From assembly GCF_009939225.1 (NCBI RefSeq), contig NZ_JAACJR010000008.1, positions 1,051,107 to 1,115,106 on the forward strand: 64,000 nt of DNA, given 5' to 3'. Position numbers and translations under genes: made by a program. Below are positions 36,637 to 44,529 of this stretch, piece after piece (position 1 is the first letter of the stretch; every line of letters begins with the position of its first letter). The DNA comes from Sediminibacterium soli. Lineage in GTDB: Bacteria > Bacteroidota > Bacteroidia > Chitinophagales > Chitinophagaceae. Below the pieces are notes generated by a model. It was given only the letters and a program-made list of their open reading frames with translations, was not told where the DNA came from and searched no databases.

Positions 36637-37359
36637 CTACCGTTTCACAATATTTCTTTGGGTGATAAAAAGAAACAGCACGATGATACCCCCGAAGTAG
36701 ATGATATCGCGGATATCGATCACGCCGCGGCTGACACTGCGGTAGTGAAAATTGATACCGAGCATTTCTATATAATAATCCATACCGGCGGCAAATACCG
36801 GCAGTTTGCTGATGGCTTCGAAACCGGTGTACAACAGAAAGCATACAAAGGCCCCGGTAATAAAAGCCACCACGGTATTGCTGGTAAAGCTGCTGGCGCA
36901 AACGCCCACCGCGGTAAACACGGCGCCCAGCAGTACCAGGCCGATATAGCTGCCGATGGTGCTGCCCGCATCGATACCGCCCGTAACACTCAGGGCCTGC
37001 AAGGAAAAAGCGTATACAATAGTAGGCAGCAGGGCGGTGACCACAATGATGGCCGCGCCAAAGAATTTGCCCCATACGATCTGCGCCGGAGAAAGGGGTA
37101 ATGTTTTCAGCAATTCAAATGTGCCCGACCGGTACTCGTCCGCCAGGCTGCGCATGGTGATGGTGGATACAAGAAACAGCAATATCCAGGGCGTACGATC
37201 AAAAAAAACGGACAGTGTGGCGTAACCAAAATCGAGGATGTTGCTGTCGGGGAAAACGAACAGGACAAGCCCGTTCAGTAAAAGAAAAACGGCCAGGGCA
37301 ATATAACCGGTAAGACTGCTGAAATACTGCTGCCATTCTTTTTTGCAGATCATCCACAT
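36637..37359 (-). CDS. gldF: gliding-motility ABC transporter permease GldF
   Basis: This 240-residue protein has six membrane helices of the ABC-2 permease type and opens MICKKEWQQYFSSLTGYIA, with TMRSLADEYRSGTFELLKTLPL between helices 2 and 3. With GldG on the same transcript, the assignment is firm. The ATPase GldA is not adjacent; it is often encoded apart. Translation could begin at either of the first two ATGs (MWM). It is divergent from the small proline-rich protein. Confidence 0.93.
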   Translation of the reverse strand: MWMICKKEWQQYFSSLTGYIALAVFLLLNGLVLFVFPDSNILDFGYATLSVFFDRTPWILLFLVSTITMRSLADEYRSGTFELLKTLPLSPAQIVWGKFFGAAIIVVTALLPTIVYAFSLQALSVTGGIDAGSTIGSYIGLVLLGAVFTAVGVCASSFTSNTVVAFITGAFVCFLLYTGFEAISKLPVFAAGMDYYIEMLGINFHYRSVSRGVIDIRDIIYFGGIIVLFLFITQRNIVKR

Positions 37360-37465
37360 GCTTCAAAACTAATCGTTCCTGCGCAATTGCCCTATTTGCA
37401 TTTATGACCGGTGGGTGTTTTATGGATTTTATCACATTTGGCATCTCAGTAAAAAACCAACCTGC

Positions 37466-37831
37466 ATGAAACCATTGTTTGCACTGGTGTTGCTTGCGCT
37501 GCCGGCATCCGCATTGCTGGCACAGGAACCACCGCCGCCACCCAAACCACCCAAGACAGAGCAGAAGAAATTTCCGCCGCCGGTGATCAAGAGAGATGTT
37601 CCGCCACCGCCGCCGCCAAAAGAACCCAGGGTATCGGTGAAGAAATTTGACCCGCCCAAACTGGTAAGAGACCAGCCCCCACCGCCGCCCAGGGAGCCCG
37701 GCTCTAAAAAAGGAAAGACCGCGCCTACCCCTCCCGCTCCGAAAAAAACCGAGGAGCCTTTACCGGCGGAGCCCGGTCACAACAGGATCATCACACCCGA
37801 AACACCGCCTGCACCTGCGGAAAAAGCCTAG
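37466..37831 (+). CDS. small proline-rich exported protein
   Basis: This 121-residue protein has a clear signal peptide (MKPLFALVLLALPASALLAQ) and a mature part made of proline/lysine runs such as EPPPPPKPPK and VPPPPPPKEP, ending in APAEKA. It has no cysteine. Such a chain would be extended and basic, and could span the periplasm or bind acidic glycans, but no function is known. I chose the ATG at 37466 since the 17 codons upstream would spoil the signal peptide. It is followed by a hairpin shared with convergent iscA. Confidence 0.7.
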   Translation: MKPLFALVLLALPASALLAQEPPPPPKPPKTEQKKFPPPVIKRDVPPPPPPKEPRVSVKKFDPPKLVRDQPPPPPREPGSKKGKTAPTPPAPKKTEEPLPAEPGHNRIITPETPPAPAEKA

Positions 37832-37867
37832 CATGTGTTTTTCATCATATACAGAGGAGTTACAAAA

Positions 37868-37893
37868 AAGCCCCCGCATTCCTGCGGGGGCTT
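37868..37893 (-). terminator. intrinsic terminator of the isc operon
   Basis: The arms aagcccccgca (37868-37878) and tgcgggggctt (37883-37893) enclose a 4-nt loop. On the minus strand the stem is followed by a T-run (six A on the + strand at the left edge). It lies between the proline-rich gene and iscA and may also serve the + strand. Confidence 0.88.
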
Positions 37894-37918
37894 ACACTAA
37901 AATTATGTATGGAACGGG

Positions 37919-38269
37919 TTATACGGCAAAACTTTCGCCGCAGCCGCAACTCCTGCTGGCATTGGGGTTGTTGAAAAAAAAGCCTTTGCCGTTCAGGCCG
38001 TCGGAGAAATCAAGTTCTGTATTCACGAGGTACAGGAAACTCTTCAGGTCTGTCACCACTTTCACGCCGTTGTCTTCGAATACCTGGTCCATGGGTTTGA
38101 TCTCATTGTCAAAATCAAGCTTATAGCTTAAGCCCGAACAGCCGCCGCCCACCACGCCTACCCGCAGAAAATAAGAGGTATCACCTTCAACGCCGGCATC
38201 CTGCATCAGCTGCTGCACTTTTTTCTTCGCCTTATCGCTTACGAATATGCTGTTATCTGTTGCTACCAT
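37919..38269 (-). CDS. A-type Fe-S carrier (IscA/HesB family)
   Basis: This 116-residue protein carries the three conserved cysteines of A-type carriers: C44 in GGGCSGLSYKLDFD, and C108 and C110 in SCGCGESF. It passes iron or iron-sulphur clusters from the scaffold to target proteins. It is the last gene of iscS-iscU-iscA, ending at a good terminator. The sequence does not tell IscA, SufA and ErpA apart, so I leave out a symbol; its operon position favours the isc role. Confidence 0.93.
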   Translation of the reverse strand: MVATDNSIFVSDKAKKKVQQLMQDAGVEGDTSYFLRVGVVGGGCSGLSYKLDFDNEIKPMDQVFEDNGVKVVTDLKSFLYLVNTELDFSDGLNGKGFFFNNPNASRSCGCGESFAV

Positions 38270-38330
38270 ACTGTAACAATTATGGATGAATCGCTGATAG
38301 CCGATTAGGACCTGCGATTATTGATTTTTC

Positions 38331-38747
38331 TCAGTGGATACGTTCTTCGAACACCAGTTCTTCCAGACCGTTCTTCTTACGGTAGTCGTTGATCGCGGAT
38401 TTGATCGCGTCTTCGGCCAGTACAGAACAGTGTATCTTAACCGGCGGCAGGTTCAGTTCTTCCACCAGCTCCATGTTGTCGATCTTAACAGCCTCGTCAA
38501 CGGTTTTGCCTTTCAGCCATTCCGTAGCGAGGGAGGAAGAAGCAATGGCGGAGCCGCAGCCGAATGTTTTGAATTTTGCATCGGTGATCAGACCGGTGGC
38601 ATCATCCACTTCTATCTGCAAACGCATAACGTCGCCGCATTCGGGAGCACCAACCAGGCCGGTACCCACATTCTTTTTCGATTTGTCCAAAGTACCTACG
38701 TTCTTCGGATTGGTATAGTGATCGATCACTTTTTCAGAGTATGCCAT
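38331..38747 (-). CDS. iscU: Fe-S cluster scaffold IscU
   Basis: This 138-residue scaffold assembles clusters with sulphur from IscS. The ligands C37, D39, C64 and C107 are all present (APECGDVM, FGCGSAIA, IHCSVL), as is the chaperone-binding LPPVK at 100-104. The hscA/hscB chaperone genes and ferredoxin usual in proteobacterial isc operons are absent here. It lies 118 bp downstream of iscS; that gap contains a mirrored family D repeat. Confidence 0.96.
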   Translation of the reverse strand: MAYSEKVIDHYTNPKNVGTLDKSKKNVGTGLVGAPECGDVMRLQIEVDDATGLITDAKFKTFGCGSAIASSSLATEWLKGKTVDEAVKIDNMELVEELNLPPVKIHCSVLAEDAIKSAINDYRKKNGLEELVFEERIH

Positions 38748-38760
38748 GGTGTATAATTTG

Positions 38761-38845
38761 AATATTTGAAAATATATTAATTTGAAAATGAGTGATTCCG
38801 GTTTGGCGCTGGGTGGTAACTGAACTCATTTTCAAATTTTCAGAT
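38761..38845. repeat. family D mirrored repeat inside the isc operon
   Basis: The arms aatttgaaaatgagt (38779-38793) and actcattttcaaatt (38824-38838) are exact 15-bp complements with a 30-bp spacer. Further atttgaaaat words flank the left arm and attttcag the right. The words recur at 19828-19866 and 45570-45656. It lies between iscS and iscU and could act in the transcript. Confidence 0.75.
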
Positions 38846-38865
38846 TACCACACTTTTAATTTCCA

Positions 38866-40083
38866 TCAATGGTGCGCCCATTCTATCTTGTCCAGGTCCA
38901 TTCCTTCCTTGAACATTTCCCAGAGCGGACTCATTTCACGCAGTTTGAGAACGGTATCGGTAACAGCCTTGATGGTGTAATCGATCTGCTCTTCCGTGGT
39001 AAAACGTCCCAGACCAAAACGCAGCGAACTGTGTGCCAGGTCGTCTCCCAGGCCCAGCGCTTTCAGCACATAACTGGGTTCGAGGGAGGCGGAGGTACAG
39101 GCAGAACCGGATGACAGTGCGATGTTTTTGTTAAAGCCCATCATCAGGCCTTCACCCTCCACATATTTGAACGAGATATTGCTTACATGTGGCAGGCGGT
39201 GTTCGCGGCTTCCGTTCACATAGCTTTCTTCTATCTGCGTCAGTGCGTTTTCGAGTTTATCGCGCAGTTTGCTCAGCCTGACAGATTCTTCCGCCATTTC
39301 CAGCCGGGCAAGTTCACAGGATTTACCAAAGCCCACAATACCCGGTACATTCAGGGTACCGCTGCGCATACCCCGCTCATGTCCGCCGCCGTCCATCTGC
39401 GCCGTTACTTTCACGCGCGGGTTCTTACGGCGTACATACAATGCACCCACCCCTTTGGGGCCGTACATTTTATGTCCGGAGAAAGCCATGACATCGATAC
39501 CGTCCTTATTCACGTCAACGGGCACTTTACCTACGGCCTGGGTGCCGTCTGTGAAGAACAGGATGCCATTTTTTCTCGCCAGCGCGCTGATCTCTTTAAC
39601 GGGCTGTATCACACCAATCTCGTTGTTCGCGTACATGATGGCGATCAGGATGGTGGTGGGCCTGATGGCCGCTTCCAGTTCTTTCATATCGATCAGTCCA
39701 TCCGGGGTCACTTCAAGATAAGTGATCTCGCCGCCCAGGCGTTCGATATGCTTGCAGGTATCGAGCACCGCTTTGTGTTCTGTTGTGCAGGTGATGATAT
39801 GGTTGCCCTTGCTGGCATACATTTCATACACACCTTTGATGCCCAGGTTGTCTCCTTCCGTTGCACCCGAGGTAAAAATGATTTCCTTGGGGTCGGCGCC
39901 GATCAGTTTGGCCACCTGCTCCCTGGCATAATCCACGGCTTCTTCCGCTTCCCAGCCAAACGGGTGGTTACGGCTGGCGGCGTTTCCGAAATGCTCGGTA
40001 AAATAGGGCAGCATAGATTCCAGCACGCGCGGATCCATGGGTGTAGTAGCGTTGTTATCAAGATAGATCGGTAGTTTCAGCAT
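38866..40083 (-). CDS. iscS: cysteine desulfurase IscS
   Basis: This 405-residue PLP enzyme takes sulphur from cysteine for cluster assembly. The N-terminus [17 protein letters not shown] is typical. PLP binds K205 in [13 protein letters not shown], and the persulphide cysteine is C329 in [15 protein letters not shown] on the flexible loop, as in group I (IscS/NifS) enzymes. It is the first gene of iscS-iscU-iscA, with an exact TAnnTTTG element 30 bp upstream. No IscR-type regulator gene is nearby. Confidence 0.96.
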   Translation of the reverse strand: MLKLPIYLDNNATTPMDPRVLESMLPYFTEHFGNAASRNHPFGWEAEEAVDYAREQVAKLIGADPKEIIFTSGATEGDNLGIKGVYEMYASKGNHIITCTTEHKAVLDTCKHIERLGGEITYLEVTPDGLIDMKELEAAIRPTTILIAIMYANNEIGVIQPVKEISALARKNGILFFTDGTQAVGKVPVDVNKDGIDVMAFSGHKMYGPKGVGALYVRRKNPRVKVTAQMDGGGHERGMRSGTLNVPGIVGFGKSCELARLEMAEESVRLSKLRDKLENALTQIEESYVNGSREHRLPHVSNISFKYVEGEGLMMGFNKNIALSSGSACTSASLEPSYVLKALGLGDDLAHSSLRFGLGRFTTEEQIDYTIKAVTDTVLKLREMSPLWEMFKEGMDLDKIEWAHH

Positions 40084-40113
40084 AAGTCACAAAGTTTATA
40101 AATCTCCAAGTCA

Positions 40114-40121
40114 CAAATTTA
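40114..40121 (-). promoter_or_regulatory. -7 element for iscSUA
   Basis: On the minus strand the octamer is TAAATTTG, an exact match to TAnnTTTG, 30 bp before the iscS ATG. Confidence 0.5.
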
Positions 40122-40210
40122 CTGCAAATCGTGCTATATTTCTGGCCTGCCGGCGCATGGTTCATCTTTTTTTCATAATTCGAAAAGCCGCGGCAGTAAA
40201 AGCCATCATC

Positions 40211-40663
40211 ATGTTAAAAATCGAACATATCGGTATTGCCGTAAAGGACTTTTCAAAGGCAATCCCGTTCTACGAAAAGCTGCTCAATACTCCCTGTTAT
40301 AAAACCGAGACCGTATCGTCCGAACAGGTCAATACCGCTTTTTTCCGGCAGGGCGAGTCCAAGATCGAGCTGCTAGAAAGCACCGATCCCGACGGGGTGA
40401 TCGCCCGTTTTATTGAAAAAAGAGGCGAGGGCATGCACCATATTGCCTTTGAGGTAGCCGATATTCATGCCGAAATGGCCCGTCTGAAAGCCGAAGGCCT
40501 CCATTTTCTCAGCGATCTCCCCAAACAGGGCGCCGATAACAAGCTGGTCTGCTTCCTTCATCCAAAAGATACGGGAGGGGTGTTGGTGGAGTTGTGTCAG
40601 GAAAGAGGGAATGAGAAATTGCCGATGGGGGGATTGCCGATTGCCGATGGGGGTGGGCATTGA
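40211..40663 (+). CDS. mce: methylmalonyl-CoA epimerase
   Basis: This 150-residue enzyme of the vicinal-oxygen-chelate fold interconverts the epimers of methylmalonyl-CoA. It shows IEHIGIAVKDFSKAIPFYEK, the metal histidine in GMHHIAFEV and the glutamate in GGVLVELCQE, where homologues usually end. The last 17 or so residues (GNEKLPMGGLPIADGGGH) are encoded by word-repeat DNA. I start at the ATG at 40211 before the first beta strand. No methylmalonyl-CoA mutase gene is near. A decayed copy of its 3' part follows. Confidence 0.92.
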   Translation: MLKIEHIGIAVKDFSKAIPFYEKLLNTPCYKTETVSSEQVNTAFFRQGESKIELLESTDPDGVIARFIEKRGEGMHHIAFEVADIHAEMARLKAEGLHFLSDLPKQGADNKLVCFLHPKDTGGVLVELCQERGNEKLPMGGLPIADGGGH

Positions 40664-40689
40664 GGGATTGTGGGATGGGAAATTGAAAG

Positions 40690-40768
40690 TCGAAAGGCCT
40701 CTGTTTTCCAGGGGATCTGCCTAAACAGGGAGGAAAGATTGGGGAATTGCGGAGGGGTGTTGCCGATG
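40690..40768 (+). pseudogene. decayed duplicate of the mce 3' end
   Basis: The stretch follows mce 40491-40590 in order: cgaaaggcctctgttttcc matches cgaaggcctccattttctc, gatctgcctaaacaggg matches gatctccccaaacaggg (offset 200), and gaggggtgttg is exact (40752 against 40575, offset 177). That implies a partial duplication with a loss of about 23 bp in between. No open frame is kept. Confidence 0.5.
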
Positions 40769-40821
40769 ACAGACTGCCGGTTGAAAAATCGATCGGCAAT
40801 CGCCAATCGACCCTCCTCAAT

Positions 40822-41532
40822 CTACACTATGCCCAGCTTCTCCACCGCTACCTGGGCGGCGGCCTGGCTGGCGTCTTTTTTGTTGTAGCCTTTGCCGGTG
40901 GCCAGCAGTTCGCCGTCGAGCATGGCGCGCATGGTGAAGAGACGGCGGCTACCCTCCATTTTTTCGTCGGCCAGCTCAAAACTGAGCGATTTGCCGTTCT
41001 TGTTGGCCCAGCCGATCAGTTTGTTCTTCAGGTTGATGTCGATCTGCTCCAGGTCGTCTACGAACATATGTGGAAGTACGATATGCCTGTGCACCCAGTT
41101 ATGGGTTTTTGTATAGCCTTTATCGAGGTAAACCGCGCCCACCAGGGCTTCCAGCGTATTGCCGAAGATCTGGCTTCCTTTCAGCGCGTTGTCGAATTTA
41201 TTGTAGAAAGTGAGCTTGCGCAGCCCCATTTTCAGCGCGATATCGTTCAGCTGCTGGCGGTTCACCATTTTGCTGCGCATTTCGGTGAGAAAGCCTTCGC
41301 CTTTATAGGGGTAGCGTTTGAAAAGATAATCGGCCACGATGGCGCTCAGCACGGCATCTCCCAGGTATTCAAGACGTTCGTTGTTTTCGTCGGCCGTTTC
41401 TTTTACAGAACGGTGACTCAGCGCTGTCCGGTACAGCAACACATTGCTGGTTTTGATGCCCAGCACATTTTTCAACTGTTTTTCAAAAGACGGGTTTCCG
41501 CCTTTTTTCAGGATCTTCTTTATGAATTGCAC
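40822..41532 (-). CDS. rnc: ribonuclease III
   Basis: This 236-residue endonuclease cuts double-stranded RNA in rRNA and mRNA processing. The signature NERLEYLGDAVLSAIVADYLF carries the catalytic acidic residues, with a second acidic site in FGNTLEALVGAVYLDKGY. A C-terminal dsRNA-binding domain ends with GKGYNKKDASQAAAQVAVEKL. It starts at a GTG 4 bp after the fabF stop, so its translation is likely coupled to fabF. Confidence 0.95.
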   Translation of the reverse strand: MQFIKKILKKGGNPSFEKQLKNVLGIKTSNVLLYRTALSHRSVKETADENNERLEYLGDAVLSAIVADYLFKRYPYKGEGFLTEMRSKMVNRQQLNDIALKMGLRKLTFYNKFDNALKGSQIFGNTLEALVGAVYLDKGYTKTHNWVHRHIVLPHMFVDDLEQIDINLKNKLIGWANKNGKSLSFELADEKMEGSRRLFTMRAMLDGELLATGKGYNKKDASQAAAQVAVEKLGIV

Positions 41533-41536
41533 GGAC

Positions 41537-42790
41537 TTAAGCTACGTATTTTTTCACAATCACGCAGGCATTGTGTCCGCCAAAACCGAAAGTGTTGCTC
41601 AGGGCAATATCCACTTTGCGTTTCTGGGCTTTGTTAAAAGTGAAGTTGAGCCTGGGATCCAGTTCCGGATCGTCGGTAAAATGGTTGATGGTGGGGGGTA
41701 CGATGTCTTCCTGCACCGCTTTGATACAGGCAATGGCTTCTATTACGCCGGCGGCGCCCAGACAGTGGCCTGTCATGGATTTGGTGGAACTGATGTTCAT
41801 TTCGTAGGCATGCGCCCCGAATACTTCCAGGATGGCTTTTACTTCGGCGCCATCGCCCAGGGGGGTGGAAGTGCCGTGGGTATTGATATAATCGATCTCT
41901 GCGGGCAGCATCTGCGCATCTTTCAGCGCCACATTCATCACATTGCGGGCACCCAGTCCTTCGGGGTGCGGCGCGGTAAGATGGTAGGCATCTGCGGTTG
42001 CCCCGCCTCCGGCCACTTCGCAATAGATCCTGGCGCCTCTTTTGATGGCATGCTCCAGTTCTTCCATAACCAGCACGCCGGCCGCTTCGCCCATTACAAA
42101 ACCGTCGCGGTCCTTGTCGTAAGGGCGGCTGGCTGTTTTGGGATCGTCGTTGCGTTCGCTCATGGCTTTCATGGCATTGAAACCGCCCACGCCGGCAGCG
42201 CTTACCACGGCTTCCGACCCACCGGCAAGAATGATATCGGCCTTACCCAAACGGATATTGTCCAAAGCCGCAATAATGCCATTTGTACTTGATGCACAGG
42301 CACTTACAACAGCAAAATTGGGTCCGCGGAAACCATGACGCATCGATATCTGCCCCGCGGCGATATCGAGGATCATTTTGGGGATGAAGAAGGGGTTGAA
42401 ACGCGGGGTGCCGTCGCCATGGGCAAAATTCACCACTTCTTCCTGGAAAGTGGTCAGGCCGCCGATACCGCTGGCAAAGATCACCCCCACACGGTCAACA
42501 TCGATATTCTCTTTGCTGATACCGGCGTCTTTAACAGCCATATCACTGGCTGCCATGGCGATCTGGGCAAAACGGTCCGTTTTGCGGGCCTCTTTTTTGT
42601 CCATGTAGTCGGTGGGATCAAATCCCTTGATCTCACAGGCAAAACGTGTCTTGAATTTGGATGCATCGAACTGAGTAATCATGTCTGCCCCGGAAACACC
42701 GTTGATCAGGCCGTTCCAGTAATCGTCCAGATTATTACCGAGCGGCGTAAGTGTTCCGATACCAGTGATAACGACCCTTTTCAATTGCAT
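41537..42790 (-). CDS. fabF: beta-ketoacyl-ACP synthase II
   Basis: This 417-residue condensing enzyme elongates fatty acyl-ACP with malonyl-ACP. The catalytic cysteine C165 is in VVSACASSTNG, and the two histidines are in INTHGTSTPLGD and KSMTGHCLGAAG. It lies between acpP and rnc on one strand, an order common in many bacteria. An unusual long hairpin separates it from acpP. Confidence 0.97.
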   Translation of the reverse strand: MQLKRVVITGIGTLTPLGNNLDDYWNGLINGVSGADMITQFDASKFKTRFACEIKGFDPTDYMDKKEARKTDRFAQIAMAASDMAVKDAGISKENIDVDRVGVIFASGIGGLTTFQEEVVNFAHGDGTPRFNPFFIPKMILDIAAGQISMRHGFRGPNFAVVSACASSTNGIIAALDNIRLGKADIILAGGSEAVVSAAGVGGFNAMKAMSERNDDPKTASRPYDKDRDGFVMGEAAGVLVMEELEHAIKRGARIYCEVAGGGATADAYHLTAPHPEGLGARNVMNVALKDAQMLPAEIDYINTHGTSTPLGDGAEVKAILEVFGAHAYEMNISSTKSMTGHCLGAAGVIEAIACIKAVQEDIVPPTINHFTDDPELDPRLNFTFNKAQKRKVDIALSNTFGFGGHNACVIVKKYVA

Positions 42791-42810
42791 TGGTTAGCCT
42801 GTTTAAGTGA

Positions 42811-42855
42811 TTAATCCGCCTTTTGTGGCTTTGGCGCCACAAGAAGGCGGATTAA
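42811..42855 (-). other. long intercistronic hairpin between acpP and fabF
   Basis: The arms 42811-42829 and 42836-42855 pair over 19 bp with a single bulged base and a 6-nt loop (core ccgccttttgtggc). No T-run follows on the minus strand, so it is not a clear terminator. It may limit read-through from acpP or serve as a cleavage site. Confidence 0.7.
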
Positions 42856-42878
42856 AATTATTCCGAAGGAGGTAAATC

Positions 42879-43115
42879 TTACTTAGCGTGTTCTTCAAGG
42901 TACGCAACAGCCTGTCCAACAGTGGTGATGGTTTCAGCCTGCTCATCGGGGATGGAGATATTGAACTCTTTCTCGAACTCCATAATCAACTCAACGGTAT
43001 CCAAAGAATCGGCACCGAGGTCGTTGGTAAAAGAAGCTTCATTGGTCACTTCAGCTTCGTCAACACCCAACTTGTCAACTATGATTTTCTTTACTCTTGT
43101 AGCGATGTCTGACAT
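42879..43115 (-). CDS. acpP: acyl carrier protein
   Basis: This 78-residue acidic protein carries growing fatty acids on 4'-phosphopantetheine attached to S37 in [15 protein letters not shown]. Length, charge and motif are standard. It is followed by fabF and rnc on the same strand. An exact TAnnTTTG element lies just upstream, which fits the strong expression expected of acpP. Confidence 0.98.
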   Translation of the reverse strand: MSDIATRVKKIIVDKLGVDEAEVTNEASFTNDLGADSLDTVELIMEFEKEFNISIPDEQAETITTVGQAVAYLEEHAK

Positions 43116-43139
43116 TGTAAAAGTTTTTTGTTACGGCTG

Positions 43140-43147
43140 CAAAAATA
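43140..43147 (-). promoter_or_regulatory. -7 element for acpP
   Basis: On the minus strand the octamer is TATTTTTG, an exact match to TAnnTTTG, with a TTG 18 bp farther upstream as a possible -33 element. It lies 24 bp before the acpP ATG. This is the best promoter in the window. Confidence 0.65.
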
Positions 43148-43282
43148 TACTTTTTAGCACATACCCAATCTTTTCGGGCATTTTTGTTTCTAAACGCCAT
43201 ACAATATATAAAGGGCTGATCCGTCCTTTTTTAGTAGCTATTTTAGCGATTCTCCCTATCTTGTAAAACCTTACCCGGCCGT

Positions 43283-43711
43283 ATGGCATTAAAAATTATA
43301 GATCACGGTTCCAGCGATTACCAGAAAATGGTGGATCTGAGGTTTGCCCTGCTGCGCAAACCCCTGGGACTCACCTTCACTCCCGAGGACCTGGAGGGCG
43401 AAAAGAACGATATACTGATCGGTGTTTTTGAAGATGAAAAACTGGAGGGATGCTGTGTTCTGACCGAAAAAGACCGCAAAACCATCCGTTTACGCCAGAT
43501 GGCGGTTACCGCCAACCTGCAGGGAAAAGGCATCGGCCGGGCCCTGATGAGTTTTGCCGAAAATATCGCCCGCGACCGGGGCTACCGCCGTCTTACCATG
43601 CATGCCCGCAAAACTGCCGTGGGTTTTTACGAAAAAAACGGTTATAAAGTGTCCAGCGGCGAATTCTCGGAAGTAACGATACCGCATTTCGAAATGGAAA
43701 AGGAACTCTGA
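43283..43711 (+). CDS. GNAT-family N-acetyltransferase
   Basis: This 142-residue single-domain protein has the acetyl-CoA-binding motif RQMAVTANLQGKGIGRALM, followed by a helix and the typical beta-bulge end (RRLTMHARKTAVGFYEKNGYK). The acceptor substrate cannot be inferred. It stands alone between divergent acpP and the convergent YcxB-like gene. The start is the ATG at 43283. Confidence 0.88.
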   Translation: MALKIIDHGSSDYQKMVDLRFALLRKPLGLTFTPEDLEGEKNDILIGVFEDEKLEGCCVLTEKDRKTIRLRQMAVTANLQGKGIGRALMSFAENIARDRGYRRLTMHARKTAVGFYEKNGYKVSSGEFSEVTIPHFEMEKEL

Positions 43712-43739
43712 CCGGGCGGATATAGTACCTCCACCCTGC

Positions 43740-44213
43740 CTATTTCTTTATTTTTCCGTTCAGCACCCCCCTGAGTTCGTGTTTGAAATCTTCGGTCATG
43801 CCGTCTTTCGGCACGATAAAGAACGATTTTGCATCGAAGTAAAGATGGAAAAAATGGGGGCTTTCGAAGAATTTACTGAAACGCGTCCAGGGCCATTCCA
43901 CATAGCCGCGCGGGTTTTCGAGCCGCACTTCGGTTTCGCGGAAATACATGGTGAAGCTGTCGCGGAACGTATGCGCCCGCCTGTAAATACTGTTTGGCAG
44001 CAGGTACCAGAACGAAACCACCAGCAGCAGCCAGATCACGGACCCCAGCAGAAAGGGCTCGGGGCGTATCTTTCCCGTGTAAAAGAGAATGGCCGATACG
44101 ATGGCAAAAACATTTACCAGCACGATCAGTATCCGCACTTCGGGGCGGTGTATAAAATGATAGCGGAGCCCCTGTATGACTTTTTTCTTATCGTAGGTAA
44201 AACTGTGTTGCAC
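43740..44213 (-). CDS. YcxB-like membrane protein
   Basis: This 157-residue protein has a short N-terminal strand region (FTYDKKKVIQGLRYHFIHRP), two adjacent membrane helices (about 27-46 and 52-72) and a C-terminal domain of about 80 residues that includes VEWPWTRFSKFFESPHFFHLYF. The layout is that of the YcxB family, whose function is not known. The start is probably the GTG at 44213. It has no obvious partner gene. Confidence 0.65.
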   Translation of the reverse strand: MQHSFTYDKKKVIQGLRYHFIHRPEVRILIVLVNVFAIVSAILFYTGKIRPEPFLLGSVIWLLLVVSFWYLLPNSIYRRAHTFRDSFTMYFRETEVRLENPRGYVEWPWTRFSKFFESPHFFHLYFDAKSFFIVPKDGMTEDFKHELRGVLNGKIKK

Positions 44214-44529
44214 GCAGGATGGTTTATCGTTTGGGGTTTGCAGCCGGTTATCCGGACTAAAGACCGCAAACTACAAACTATACGGTTTCGTTTCCCAAAA
44301 ACATCATGGATTTGAGATAGAAAACACCTGTATTGCTCCCATGGAAATTCAAGGTCCGGCCGTATTCTCTGCGAAACTCCCCTTACTCCGCGCCTCAGGG
44401 GTAAAAAAATTCTGCACGGGCGGATTTTTCGGAAAATTTTCACCGCAGAGACGCAGGAGAGGCAGAGATACGCAGCGCATGCCTCGATTTTGCCAGCTCC
44501 ATGCAGTTAGGACTGATATCCGAAGGGCA
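44214..44529. other. 316-bp gap without a gene, holding mirrored words
   Basis: No convincing gene is seen. The left part holds gtttggggtttgcag and the mirrored gcaaactacaaactat. Farther on, ttctctgcgaaactcc is faced by accgcagagacgcagg, gaggcagagatacgcag. These look like two more word-repeat families in mirrored order. The region separates the YcxB-like gene from the end of the uronate locus. Confidence 0.5.
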
